In this document: positions 26,747 to 35,086 of the stretch, in pieces
How the letters are laid out: the number at the start of each line of letters is the position of its first letter
Numbering within the stretch: position 1 is the first letter of the stretch
Origin: Pedobacter sp.
GTDB lineage: Bacteria > Bacteroidota > Bacteroidia > Sphingobacteriales > Sphingobacteriaceae
NCBI RefSeq assembly: GCF_031119335.1
Contig: NZ_JAVHXT010000018.1
Span: forward strand, 1-64,000
DNA length: 64,000 bases
Direction: 5' to 3'
The notes under the pieces: model-generated
The model's database searches: none
Seen by the model: the letters and a program-made list of their open reading frames with translations, nothing else
What the model was told of the DNA's origin: nothing
Program-made: the position numbers and the translations under genes

Positions 26747-26791
26747 AGAAGTCTATAGATATTTTGTGCTCTTGGTTACTTTATTTTTACT

Positions 26792-27499
26792 ATGTACTTA
26801 TTCTATACTCCAGATATTACTTCAAATAGTTATACCTTAAATGAAGAGGAGAGTAACCATTGTAATAAGGTACTTCGCTTAAAGCAAGGTGACAAGGTGC
26901 ATTTGATAGATGGTGTAGGAGGATTATATACGGCAGAAATTTCCGAAGTAACCAAAAAAGCTGTTCATTTAATCGTTATTGAAAAGCAAAGCGAATTTGG
27001 TAAACGTAACCACCACCTTCATATTGCTATTGCGCCTACGAAGAATAACGATAGGCTAGAGTGGTTCCTCGAAAAAGCAACCGAAATAGGAATTGACGAG
27101 ATTACACCAATCATTTGCGAACGCTCGGAGCGAAAAATCGTTAAAGAAGAACGTTTGGAAAAGGTAGTTACTTCGGCGGTTAAACAATCGTTAACGGCGT
27201 ATCATCCAAAAATAAACACAGCCATTTCTTTTAAAGATTTCATTAAACAGAGCAAAGCAGATGATAAGCTGATTGCACATTGTATTGATGAAGACGACAG
27301 AAAGGCAATTTCACAGCTCATCAAACCTCATCAACGATATTTAATTTTAATAGGTCCCGAAGGCGATTTTACTCCCAAAGAAATTGAACTTGCTTTGCAA
27401 AACGGATTTAAACCAGTAACTTTAGGCAACACCCGCCTACGTACAGAAACTGCTGGTTTGGCGGCTTGTTTTGAAGTTAATTATACCAATAGAGATTAA
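26792..27499 (+). CDS. rsmE: 16S rRNA (uracil-1498-N3)-methyltransferase
   Basis: SPOUT-fold enzyme that methylates U1498 of 16S rRNA. 235 aa: an N-terminal PUA-like part (YTLNEEESNHCNKVLRLKQGD, conserved HxxxVLR) and a C-terminal trefoil-knot domain with LIGPEGDFTPKEIELA and LGNTRLRTETAGLAA, the SAM-binding loops. Its 3' end overlaps the possible start of the DUF4159 gene. Confidence 0.95.
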   Translation: MYLFYTPDITSNSYTLNEEESNHCNKVLRLKQGDKVHLIDGVGGLYTAEISEVTKKAVHLIVIEKQSEFGKRNHHLHIAIAPTKNNDRLEWFLEKATEIGIDEITPIICERSERKIVKEERLEKVVTSAVKQSLTAYHPKINTAISFKDFIKQSKADDKLIAHCIDEDDRKAISQLIKPHQRYLILIGPEGDFTPKEIELALQNGFKPVTLGNTRLRTETAGLAACFEVNYTNRD

Positions 27500-28211
27500 G
27501 TTGTCAGTTATCAGTTATCATTTGTCTGTTTTCAGGACTTTGGTCTTTAGGCCTTGGTGTTTGGTCTTTAGTCTTTTTGCTTTAGTCTTGCTCCTCTCTG
27601 CTTTTACCTGCCCGCCAACCTACAAGATGGGTAAACTGAAATATGCCGGTGGTGGCGATTGGTATGCCAACAGAACTGCTTTACCCAACCTTATCGCTTT
27701 TTGCAATAAAAATATTTCTACCAACTTTGCCGCAGATGAAGGTATCGTTGATGTGGGCAGTGCCGAGTTGTTCAATTATCCATTTGTGTATATGACTGGC
27801 CACGGAAATGTGACTTTTAATACGCAGGAAACGGCCAATCTTAGAAAGTATCTAATTGGCGGAGGCTTTCTTCATATCGATGATAATTATGGCTTAGATA
27901 AGTTCATTCGTCCGCAAATGAAGAAGGTATTTCCCGAGTTGGATTTTGTAGAATTGCCAGCTAACCATAAAATCTACCATCAAAAATTTAAGTTTGCTAA
28001 CGGCTTACCAAAAATCCACGAACATGATAATAAACGTCCGCAGGGTTTTGCGTTAGTTTACAAAGGAAAGGTAGTTTGTTATTATTCGTATGAAACGGAT
28101 TTGGGCAATGGCTGGGAAGATTATGGCACTTACCCTTCCGATACGCAAGAAAGTAGAACTAGTGCGCTTAAAATGGGTGCAAACCTAGTGCAGTATGCGC
28201 TAACCAATTAA
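27471..28211 (+). CDS. DUF4159 domain protein, exported
   Basis: About 246 aa. After a hydrophobic export signal (CLVFSLFALVLLLSAFTC, roughly residues 30-47) comes a DUF4159 domain with MTGHGNVTFN, GGGFLHIDDNYGLDKFIRP and YYSYETDLGNGWED. The family has a ThuA/GATase-like fold and no settled function; members accompany MoxR and BatA genes in some phyla, but none is here. No ATG precedes the domain in frame. The listed start is a TTG inside rsmE; TTG codons at 27501 and later are alternatives. Either the start is non-ATG or export begins at one of those. The 5' part overlaps a CAGTTATCAGTTATCA repeat. Confidence 0.78.
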   Translation: MKLIIPIEIKLSVISYHLSVFRTLVFRPWCLVFSLFALVLLLSAFTCPPTYKMGKLKYAGGGDWYANRTALPNLIAFCNKNISTNFAADEGIVDVGSAELFNYPFVYMTGHGNVTFNTQETANLRKYLIGGGFLHIDDNYGLDKFIRPQMKKVFPELDFVELPANHKIYHQKFKFANGLPKIHEHDNKRPQGFALVYKGKVVCYYSYETDLGNGWEDYGTYPSDTQESRTSALKMGANLVQYALTN

Positions 28212-28217
28212 TAGCTT

Positions 28218-28718
28218 ATGAACAAAGTTATCGTTAACGATCACTTCCAATTTGATATTGATATTGTGAACGACGTTTTACAAGTCAATCAGCAGTCCGT
28301 AACAATAGATAAACTAAAATTAAGTGGTAGTTCTAGCCATATTATCCATCAAAACCAATCTTACAACGTAGAGGTGGTTAATTTTGATGCTTCGGAAAAA
28401 CTGGCTAAAATTAAAGTGAACGGAACCGAGTATGATGTTCAGGTTACTACCGAATTAGACCAATTGTTGAAGCATTTAGGTATGGATAATTTGAATGCCA
28501 ATAAAATTGCCCAAATTAAAGCACCTATGCCGGGATTGGTGTTAAACCTTTTGGTTAAAGCGGGCGATGAAGTGAAAAAAGGAGATAGCTTAGTGATATT
28601 GGAAGCCATGAAGATGGAAAATATCATTAAAGCTCCAGTCGATGCTGTTGTTAAAAAAATAGAGGTTGCCAAAGGCGATAAAATAGAAAAGAATACTGTT
28701 TTAATTCAGTTTACTTAA
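28218..28718 (+). CDS. Biotin/lipoyl attachment domain protein (biotin carboxyl carrier)
   Basis: A 166-aa carrier protein. The C-terminal 70 residues form a biotinyl domain with the biotinylation site EAMKMEN (lysine near residue 132) after IKAPMPGLVLNLLVKAGDEV. The N-terminal half is a beta-rich segment of the acyl-CoA carboxylase alpha-subunit type. Stand-alone carriers of this kind partner with a carboxyltransferase and biotin carboxylase encoded elsewhere, as in propionyl-CoA or acetyl-CoA carboxylases. None lies in the window, so the cognate enzyme is unknown. Six nt after DUF4159. Confidence 0.9.
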   Translation: MNKVIVNDHFQFDIDIVNDVLQVNQQSVTIDKLKLSGSSSHIIHQNQSYNVEVVNFDASEKLAKIKVNGTEYDVQVTTELDQLLKHLGMDNLNANKIAQIKAPMPGLVLNLLVKAGDEVKKGDSLVILEAMKMENIIKAPVDAVVKKIEVAKGDKIEKNTVLIQFT

Positions 28719-28732
28719 AAAGATATTCCAAA

Positions 28733-28768
28733 AGAAAGGCCTTTGCAAACGCAAAGGCCTTTCTTTTT
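28733..28768. terminator. Bidirectional terminator between convergent genes
   Basis: AGAAAGGCCTTTGC (28733-28746), loop AAAC, GCAAAGGCCTTTCT (28751-28764), flanked by A's on the left and T's on the right. It can serve both the biotin carrier gene and gldJ. Confidence 0.82.
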
Positions 28769-28776
28769 AAGTTAAA

Positions 28777-30348
28777 CTATTTAACCTTGAAAGGTTTAGT
28801 AGGTTTATTTCTAAATTGTGCTTTTCCTGCAGATTTTACTTCAGAGGCACCTAACATGGTCATGGCACAACGGAAACCAATATCTGCTGTAGATTCGTCT
28901 TCTTGCAAATATCTTCTTGCAGCTGGGTTTAACCACATGGCCTGATCGTTCCAAGAACCACCTTTGTAAACTCTAGATTTATCATTGTACAGCGTTATTA
29001 CCTCACCGCCTAAGTTTTTCTCTTCGTCTTTAAATCCACGTTGATCGGCCTTGTAAGCAGAATCTACATAATTAGCTTGTAGTTGTGCCCAAGTTTGTTT
29101 AACTCCAGATACAGCAGCTTTCATTACTGGACGGCCTTTGCCATCGATCTTAATTACATTAGATGCAGCATCTCTCTCCTTATCTGAATATTGATTACCT
29201 CTAAAAGGGTTTAAGCCTTCTGTCGCTTCAAACGTATTAGGACGATAAACATCGTTCACCCATTCGTTTACGTTTCCAGCCATGTTGTAAAGGCCGAAAT
29301 CATTTGGTGTAAAGCTTTTAACTTCTGATGTAATACCAGCCTTGTCATTTAACGAGCCGCCAACACCCATATAATCGCCTTTGCCACGTTTAAAGTTGGC
29401 CAAAATCATCCCTCTGGTCGATTTTCTAGGAGATGTAATGCCCAAGCCGTTCCAAGGGTACACTTTTTTCTCGTTAATGTTAGCATACTGCGTATTGCCA
29501 ATTAAACCCAAAGCTGCATATTCCCACTCTGCTTCTGTTGGTAAACGATATGGCTGAAAAATCTCTCCATCTTCCAATCTTACGTTTCTCAATGCTTTTC
29601 CTCTGTTTCCAGCAGCAGCTGCATCTGCACTTAAATCTACAGGTGCTTTTTTGCCTAAATCTTTAATCTGACCGTTTAAATAGATGTCTGTATTAAATAC
29701 GGTATCTGATTTTTTTACTGGAGCACCACCTCTTGCAGTAGGTCTATTTAACTCCTTGAAGGGAGTCATAATACCTTTTTCTCTAAGGATAAACTCATTT
29801 ACCCTATCGGTACGCCAAACAGCATAATCAGTAGCTTGTTGCCAAGTTACCCCAACAACCGGGTAGTCGCCATAGGCTGGGTGTCTTAAATAGTTATTTA
29901 CGTAAGGTTCGTTATATGATAAAGGTCTTCTCCAAACTAAAGTGTCTGGCAATGCCGTATAATAATACTCTGCCAGTTCGGCTTTACCTTTAAATGTAGT
30001 TTTAATCCAATGAAGATATTCTAACCAGTCTGTATTCGAAACCTCAGTTTCGTCCATATAGAAAGAGCTTACGGTAACTTGTCTTTTATGATTGTAAGTG
30101 CTCATATCCTGCCCAGGAATTTCGATAGCACTGCCACCCATAATAAATTCACCACCTTCTATTTCGATTAAGCCAGGACCTGGACCTCTTTTATAACCCT
30201 TTTTTACCTCGAAACCGCCGTTTTCTCTTTTGTTGTACGCATAGCCAGTTTTTTCAGATACTGCGCTGCCTTTTTTAGAGCCACCGCAAGAGCTTAACGT
30301 TCCAACACCGATAAATGACACTAATGCGTATAAGTAAAATCTATTCAT
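28777..30348 (-). CDS. gldJ: Gliding motility / T9SS lipoprotein GldJ-like (SUMF1 domain)
   Basis: A 523-aa outer-membrane-associated lipoprotein: signal peptide ending in the lipobox LSSC, then an FGE/SUMF1 (formylglycine-generating-like) domain with IEGGEFIMGG, DETEVSNTDWLEYLHW, RLPTEAEWEYAALG, NMAGNVNEWVND and YKGGSWND. The sulfatase-modifying cysteines of true FGE are not seen, as expected for structural Gld proteins. GldJ and GldK are both of this type. Length, a long insertion between motifs and the neighbouring porV favour GldJ. Start is ATG 30348; a TTG three codons upstream is less likely. Confidence 0.82.
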   Translation of the reverse strand: MNRFYLYALVSFIGVGTLSSCGGSKKGSAVSEKTGYAYNKRENGGFEVKKGYKRGPGPGLIEIEGGEFIMGGSAIEIPGQDMSTYNHKRQVTVSSFYMDETEVSNTDWLEYLHWIKTTFKGKAELAEYYYTALPDTLVWRRPLSYNEPYVNNYLRHPAYGDYPVVGVTWQQATDYAVWRTDRVNEFILREKGIMTPFKELNRPTARGGAPVKKSDTVFNTDIYLNGQIKDLGKKAPVDLSADAAAAGNRGKALRNVRLEDGEIFQPYRLPTEAEWEYAALGLIGNTQYANINEKKVYPWNGLGITSPRKSTRGMILANFKRGKGDYMGVGGSLNDKAGITSEVKSFTPNDFGLYNMAGNVNEWVNDVYRPNTFEATEGLNPFRGNQYSDKERDAASNVIKIDGKGRPVMKAAVSGVKQTWAQLQANYVDSAYKADQRGFKDEEKNLGGEVITLYNDKSRVYKGGSWNDQAMWLNPAARRYLQEDESTADIGFRCAMTMLGASEVKSAGKAQFRNKPTKPFKVK

Positions 30349-30357
30349 ATATTGCAA

Positions 30358-30780
30358 ATTGCACTTTAGTCGTTAAAATTACACAAAAAAAGAACGAGAA
30401 ATAAAAAAATCTTTTTTAATCGACAAAAAACATTCAAAAAAGGAGTATTAAAAATGTTTAAGCCAATTCGGAACTTTCTCGTTTAAAGGTAGTAAACGTA
30501 CAAATATTTGTAATATTGTTAGTATCTTTCTAAATAATCTTCTTGTGGAATATTTTCCCTATTTTGAGTGTGTGTTGGTATGTAATTCTGTTTTTTACTA
30601 TCGCTTTTTGTAATTTTTTCTTCGCCGACGAGCCATTAGAATAATTAAATAATAAAGTATCGGTGTAGTCTTTGTGGTGGGGAACAATAATTTTCAAATT
30701 TTTACGTTTTGCAGCAAGAACTTAGCAGCAGAGGGAATACTTTTTTGAAATTACCAAACTCTATACTAAATTGCGCAGAT
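30358..30780. other. Gene-free region between gldJ and porV
   Basis: About 430 bp between two divergent genes. AT-rich, no open frame of credible length, no hairpin of note. It must hold both promoters; TACGTTTTG near 30709 resembles a -7 box for porV with one extra base. No remnant of porU was found. Confidence 0.5.
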
Positions 30781-30790
30781 TAACTATTTA

Positions 30791-31963
30791 ATGATGAAAT
30801 TAAACTACTTGAGTAGAACCTTATTGCTTTTATCCCTTTTTGTGTTTGTAAAACAAGATGCTTCTGCTCAAACAAGCACGGGAAGCAGTACTCGCCAAAC
30901 AAATGGTGTATATCCAGATGTTCCATTTCTATTAATTACCCCAGATGCAAGGGCTGGAGCCATGGGCGAAGCTGGAGTTGCTGTAATGCCAGATGGAAAT
31001 GCAATGAGCATTAACCCTGCAAAATTGGCTTTTTTGGATAAACCTTACGGTGTAAGTTTGTCTTACAGCCCTTGGTTGGCAAATTTGGTGCCTGATATTA
31101 ATTTAGCTTATTTGAGTGGTTTTTATCAAGTAGATGATAGAACAGTAATTGGGGCTTCGTTAAGATATTTCTCATTGGGAGATATTTCATTGACAAATGA
31201 TAACGGTGGTAACGAAGGCACTTTCAATCCTAATGAGCTAGCTTTTGACGCTACTTATTCTCGTAAATTTGGCGAAAATTTCTCTTTAGGCACATCGGCT
31301 CGTTTTATCCGTTCAAATCTTACATCAGCACAAATTGGTGGTAGCCAGCAAAAACCAGGAATGGCAGTAGCGGTAGATGTGTCAGCGTTTTTTAAAAAAC
31401 CTACAGTTTTGTTTGGCAAGGATGCGATCTTGTCGGCAGGTTTGAATTTATCAAACATAGGGACGAAAATGAGTTATGCCGAAACTCAAAATAGAAGATT
31501 TTTGCCGGCAAATATGAAATTAGGTGGTGCTTCTACTTTTATTATTGATGATTACAACCAATTCACTTTCGCACTCGATTTTAACAAATTGATGGTGCCA
31601 ACAGACCCTATTAGAGATATTAACGGAGAGATTGTTGCGGGAAAAGATCCATTTCGATCGGTACCTTCCGGAATATTGGGCTCATTTGGTGATGCGCCGG
31701 GAGGTTTTAAAGAAGAACTTAAGGAAATTGGTATTTCAACAGGTATCGAATACACCTACAACCAACAATTTGCAGTAAGAGCCGGTTATTTCTATGAAAA
31801 TCCTGATAAGGGAGATAGAAGATATTTAACTGTAGGAGCTGGATTGAAATACAATGTTTTCAATCTTGATTTCTCGTATTTAATTGCCAATGCACAAAAT
31901 AGCCCATTGGCAAATACTTTGAGGTTTACTTTGGCTTGGAATATCGATAAGGTAAGCAAATAA
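30791..31963 (+). CDS. porV: Type IX secretion outer-membrane protein PorV (LptO)
   Basis: A 390-aa outer-membrane beta-barrel of the PorV/FadL-like family that shuttles T9SS cargo to the sortase PorU. A signal peptide (to about QDASAQ) is followed by YPDVPFLLITPDARAGAMGE, the PorV N-terminal hallmark, then AVMPDGNAMSINPAKLAF and alternating amphipathic strands, ending in the aromatic-terminated LRFTLAWNIDKVSK region. It is divergent from gldJ, as expected for the por/gld neighbourhood, but porU itself is not beside it. ispF follows after 9 nt. Confidence 0.93.
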   Translation: MMKLNYLSRTLLLLSLFVFVKQDASAQTSTGSSTRQTNGVYPDVPFLLITPDARAGAMGEAGVAVMPDGNAMSINPAKLAFLDKPYGVSLSYSPWLANLVPDINLAYLSGFYQVDDRTVIGASLRYFSLGDISLTNDNGGNEGTFNPNELAFDATYSRKFGENFSLGTSARFIRSNLTSAQIGGSQQKPGMAVAVDVSAFFKKPTVLFGKDAILSAGLNLSNIGTKMSYAETQNRRFLPANMKLGGASTFIIDDYNQFTFALDFNKLMVPTDPIRDINGEIVAGKDPFRSVPSGILGSFGDAPGGFKEELKEIGISTGIEYTYNQQFAVRAGYFYENPDKGDRRYLTVGAGLKYNVFNLDFSYLIANAQNSPLANTLRFTLAWNIDKVSK

Positions 31964-31972
31964 GAAATTTTA

Positions 31973-32458
31973 ATGGGTATAAAAGTAGGTTTTGGCTTCG
32001 ATGTTCATCAGCTAAAAGATAATCATCCGTTTGTAGTAGGTGGTGTAAATTTAGATCACCATAAAGGTGCATTTGGTCACTCTGATGCAGATGTGCTGCT
32101 TCATGCCATTTGTGATGCTTTGTTAGGCGCAGCAAACCTGCGTGATATTGGTTTTCATTTTAAGAATACCGATCCGCAATGGAAAGGCATTAGCAGTATT
32201 GTATTGCTTAAGGAAACAGTAAGACTGCTAAAGGAAAAAAACTACGAGATAGGAAACATTGATGCGATGCTTTGTTTAGAAGCGCCAAAAATTAATCCTC
32301 ATATTCCGCAAATGCAAGAAAATATTGCTGCTGCAATGGGACTTTCTGTAGACGATATTTCTATTAAAGCAACCACGAACGAAACTATGGGTTTTATTGG
32401 TAGGGAAGAAGGTGTGGTTGCTTATGCAGTATGTTTGATAGAAAAGAAGCCCCTCTAA
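31973..32458 (+). CDS. ispF: 2-C-methyl-D-erythritol 2,4-cyclodiphosphate synthase
   Basis: MEP-pathway enzyme forming the cyclic diphosphate for isoprenoid synthesis. 161 aa with the metal-binding GFDVHQL at the start, GAFGHSDADVLLHAICDALLGA in the middle (kept as GHSDADVLLHA) and KATTNETMGFIGREEGV at the end. The final codons, Lys-Lys-Pro-Leu-stop, run into a dispersed repeat that begins at 32449, so the last residues and the stop codon come from the repeat. Family ends normally soon after AVCLIEK, so activity should be unaffected. Confidence 0.96.
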   Translation: MGIKVGFGFDVHQLKDNHPFVVGGVNLDHHKGAFGHSDADVLLHAICDALLGAANLRDIGFHFKNTDPQWKGISSIVLLKETVRLLKEKNYEIGNIDAMLCLEAPKINPHIPQMQENIAAAMGLSVDDISIKATTNETMGFIGREEGVVAYAVCLIEKKPL

Positions 32459-32546
32459 ATCTCCCCAAAGGGGAGACTTAGCAAAGACTTTTAATAATTT
32501 TATATTCTCTCCCTTTTGGGGAGAGATGCCAACGGCAGAGAGGGGC
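32449..32546. repeat. 98-bp MITE-like inverted repeat (CCCCTCT family)
   Basis: Outer arms GCCCCTCT (32449-32456) and AGAGGGGC (32539-32546) enclose two inner hairpins, TCTCCCC/GGGGAGA and CTCTCCC/GGGGAGAG. It sits exactly between convergent ispF and the pirin gene: it supplies the ispF stop and ends one base before the pirin stop. Probably serves as a terminator in both directions. Confidence 0.8.
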
Positions 32547-33419
32547 TTACTCCTCCAAATACCCAAATTTTCCGGTGTTGTAATCTTCAATAGCTTGTTG
32601 CAGCTCTTCTGGTTTGTTCATTAAAAACGGACCGTATTGTGCAATTGGTTCATTAATCGGTTCCCCAGATAAAAACAACACAACCGAATTTTCGCTTGCT
32701 TCAATTGCTATATCTGTCCCTTCGTGGGCAAAATGCACCATCTGATTTACCGATGCCTTTTCTGTACCGTTTACAATTATAGCACCTTCAATCACAATCA
32801 TTGCGGTATTGTAATTTGCAGGCGTGTTTAAACTTACTTTTGCACCAGCTTGTAGCTTTAAATTGTACAACTCAATGGGTGTAAAAGTAGATGCACTGCC
32901 TTTAGTACCATTGTATTCGCCTGCAATTATCTCTACAACTCCGTTTCCATTAGGCAGGTTGTATTTAGACATACCTTCGTTAGGCAGAGCCTGATATTTT
33001 GGTGTGCTCATTTTGTCTTTCGCGGGCAAGTTTACCCACAATTGTACCATTTGAAATAAGCCACCTTTCTTGCTAAACTCTTCTTCGTGGTATTCTTTGT
33101 GCAAAATTCCACTGGCAGCTGTCATCCATTGCACATCACCTGGATAAATTACACCACTGTTGCCTGCGCTATCATGATGCGCTACTGCCCCGTGGTAAGC
33201 AATGGTTACGGTTTCAAATCCGCGGTGTGGATGTACGCCAACACCTCTAAGCTTGTTGGTTGGTGAAAACTCAATTTTTGCATTATAATCGAGTAAGTAA
33301 AACGGATCCATTTTAATTTTATGTCCGCTTGGGAAGAAGTTGTGCACTCTAAACCCATCTCCAACCATGTGAGGCGCAGGTGGGTTTAGAATAGCCGCAA
33401 CTTTTTTTAATGTAGGCAT
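32547..33419 (-). CDS. Pirin family protein
   Basis: A 290-aa bicupin of the pirin family. The N-terminal cupin has GVHPHRGFETVTIAYHGAVAHHDS with the metal-binding His/Glu set (HPHRGFE). The pirin C-terminal domain begins near residue 180 and includes NTAMIVIEGAI and VLFLSGEPINEPIAQYGPFLMN. Bacterial pirins often have quercetin dioxygenase or redox-sensing activity; the substrate here is not known. YceI is encoded 18 nt upstream in the same direction. Confidence 0.93.
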   Translation of the reverse strand: MPTLKKVAAILNPPAPHMVGDGFRVHNFFPSGHKIKMDPFYLLDYNAKIEFSPTNKLRGVGVHPHRGFETVTIAYHGAVAHHDSAGNSGVIYPGDVQWMTAASGILHKEYHEEEFSKKGGLFQMVQLWVNLPAKDKMSTPKYQALPNEGMSKYNLPNGNGVVEIIAGEYNGTKGSASTFTPIELYNLKLQAGAKVSLNTPANYNTAMIVIEGAIIVNGTEKASVNQMVHFAHEGTDIAIEASENSVVLFLSGEPINEPIAQYGPFLMNKPEELQQAIEDYNTGKFGYLEE

Positions 33420-33437
33420 AGTAGCCTCCTTTCTAAA

Positions 33438-33968
33438 TTATGCTTGTTTAACGAATTGTAGTTCGCCTAAGATTTTCACTTCTTCACTCACCATTACACC
33501 GCCAGTTTCCAAAGCTGCATTCCATGTTAATCCAAATTCTGTACGGTTAATTTTTCCGCTTAAAGTAAAGCCAGCTTTCGTATTTCCCCAAGGATCTGTT
33601 GCAATACCACCAAACTCTGCGTTTAATTTTACCGACTTAGTAACGTCTTTGATGGTTAAATCACCTTTTACGATATAGTCACTGCCATCTTTCTCAACGC
33701 TGGTAGACTTAAATGTAATTGCTGGATATTTCTCTGCATCGAAGAAATCACCGCTTTTTAAGTGGCCATCTCTGTCGCCGTTACCAGTGTCAATAGAATT
33801 GATATCACCAGAAAAAGAAATATCAGCATTAGTAAAATCATCACCTTCAGAAGCTAATTCTGCACTGAAAGACTTGATGTTTCCAGTTACAGTAGTGATC
33901 ATTAAGTGTTTTACTTTAAACTGAAGTTCGCTGTGGGTTGGGTCTAAAGCCCATTTTGTAGTTGCCAT
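33438..33968 (-). CDS. YceI family lipid-binding protein (cytoplasmic form)
   Basis: A 176-aa lipocalin-like protein of the YceI family, which binds polyisoprenoid chains. The start WALDPTHSELQFKVKHLMI and FSGDINSIDTGN are typical, as is the central DGSDYIVKGDLTIKDVTKSV. No signal peptide is seen, so it should be cytoplasmic, unlike E. coli YceI. Cotranscribed with the pirin gene. Role unknown; pirin-YceI pairs suggest a stress or quinone-related function. Confidence 0.92.
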   Translation of the reverse strand: MATTKWALDPTHSELQFKVKHLMITTVTGNIKSFSAELASEGDDFTNADISFSGDINSIDTGNGDRDGHLKSGDFFDAEKYPAITFKSTSVEKDGSDYIVKGDLTIKDVTKSVKLNAEFGGIATDPWGNTKAGFTLSGKINRTEFGLTWNAALETGGVMVSEEVKILGELQFVKQA

Positions 33969-34053
33969 AATATTTTAAATTTTGTGTTCTTTAATTTGAT
34001 AACACAAAGTTATGGCGGCAGGTTTAGTTAAACGTTGATGTATGTTAAGAAAA

Positions 34054-34078
34054 CCCCTAAATCCCCTGAAGGGGACTT
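34054..34078. repeat. Short CCCCT/AGGGG dispersed repeat
   Basis: CCCCTAAATCCCC followed by TGAAGGGGA forms a small hairpin, then TTTT. It lies between the Crp-family gene and yceI on the minus strand and is a reduced member of the CCCCTCT family. Confidence 0.5.
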
Positions 34079-34095
34079 TTGAACAGTTAACCTGT

Positions 34096-34683
34096 CTACT
34101 TAAAATGCTTTTTCGCTAGATCTTTACGTACTCGGCTTAAAGATTCGGGTGTGATGCCTAGATAAGATGCAATCATCCATTGTGGTACGCGTAAAGTTAA
34201 GTTTGGATATAGTTTGATGAAGTCTAGGTAGCGTTCTTCTGCTGTAGCGCTCAATAACATATTAATGCGTTTCTGCATAAAACGGATGGAATTGTGCAAC
34301 ATCAAGATATTCAATTCTAAGATATGTGGTAATAGTTTTTGGATATCTGCAAAGAAATGATTGGGAACAATAAGCACTTCGGTGTTTTCAATAGCATCGA
34401 TAAAAAAGACAGATGGCTCGTTAAATACAGAACTGTTACGGTCAGAAATCATCCAGTTTTCTGGAGCGAATTGTAAAATGTGCTCTTTTCCCTTTTCATC
34501 TATAGAGAAGTAACGCAATAAACCATCGTTAATGAAATAATTTTCCGAACGCAAATCTCCTGGGCTCAACAGGATCGTTCCTTTTTTGAAGCTTTTGCTT
34601 TTTAGGCAGCTAGTTGCTTCTTGCGCTTGTTCATCGGTAATAGAAAGGCGCTCTTTTAAATATGCTTGAAATTTCTCTAGCAT
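34096..34683 (-). CDS. Crp/Fnr family transcriptional regulator
   Basis: A 195-aa regulator with an N-terminal cyclic-nucleotide-binding-like beta-roll (about 25-120) and a C-terminal helix-turn-helix (about 145-190; WMIASYLGITPESLSRVRKDLAKK). No Fnr-type cysteine cluster is visible. The ATG at 34683 is preferred over a TTG one codon before it. The 53-aa Cys-rich gene ends 3 nt upstream of this start, so the two are cotranscribed, pointing to a metal- or redox-linked regulon; that is inference. Confidence 0.9.
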   Translation of the reverse strand: MLEKFQAYLKERLSITDEQAQEATSCLKSKSFKKGTILLSPGDLRSENYFINDGLLRYFSIDEKGKEHILQFAPENWMISDRNSSVFNEPSVFFIDAIENTEVLIVPNHFFADIQKLLPHILELNILMLHNSIRFMQKRINMLLSATAEERYLDFIKLYPNLTLRVPQWMIASYLGITPESLSRVRKDLAKKHFK

Positions 34684-34686
34684 CAA

Positions 34687-34848
34687 TTAAGATTTATTGT
34701 CAGGGACTTTGCTGAAATCTGCACTGCATTTACCACAACCAGTTGCGCATGAGTCTTTCTTCGCTGCAACACTGCGGTAGATAATTCTGCCGAGGTAAAC
34801 TAATGCAAGAGCGAAGACTATAATCATTAAAACGAACTGGACATCCAT
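34687..34848 (-). CDS. FeoB-associated type Cys-rich membrane protein, 53 aa
   Basis: A short gene (ATG 34848, stop 34687). The protein starts with one transmembrane helix (FVLMIIVFALALVYLGRII) and continues with the Cys-rich tail SCATGCGKC, matching the small FeoB-associated Cys-rich membrane proteins of Bacteroidetes. No FeoB is encoded nearby. The tail could bind Fe2+ or another metal, or pass it to a partner. Directly upstream of the Crp-family gene and in the same operon. Confidence 0.8.
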   Translation of the reverse strand: MDVQFVLMIIVFALALVYLGRIIYRSVAAKKDSCATGCGKCSADFSKVPDNKS

Positions 34849-34910
34849 ACTTACAAATATAGGTTAATTGTTGTATCGCTAAATTGTTTGATTGTTGAGA
34901 GATTGTAAAA

Positions 34911-35086
34911 AGCCTCTCCCTTTTAAAGCAAGTGCTGAAATTAATTTCTGCTGTCCCTCTCCAAAGGAGAGGGAGTGAAAGATTGTGCTTTAATTTATGG
35001 CTAATCCTACTGTACGATAAATCCCTCTCTTTTGGCGAGGGAGAAACAAGCTGGAGTTGAAGCAGCGACTTTAATAGGGAGAGGCT
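34911..35086. repeat. 176-bp MITE-like element with 18-bp terminal inverted repeats
   Basis: Left end AGCCTCTCCCTTTTAAAG (34911-34928) is the inverse of the right end (35069-35086) with one mismatch. Inside are further CCCTCTCC/GGAGAGGG and CCCTCTC/GAGGGAG hairpins. No open frame. It reaches into the 3' end of the ATP-grasp gene, whose last codons and stop lie within it. Confidence 0.78.
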
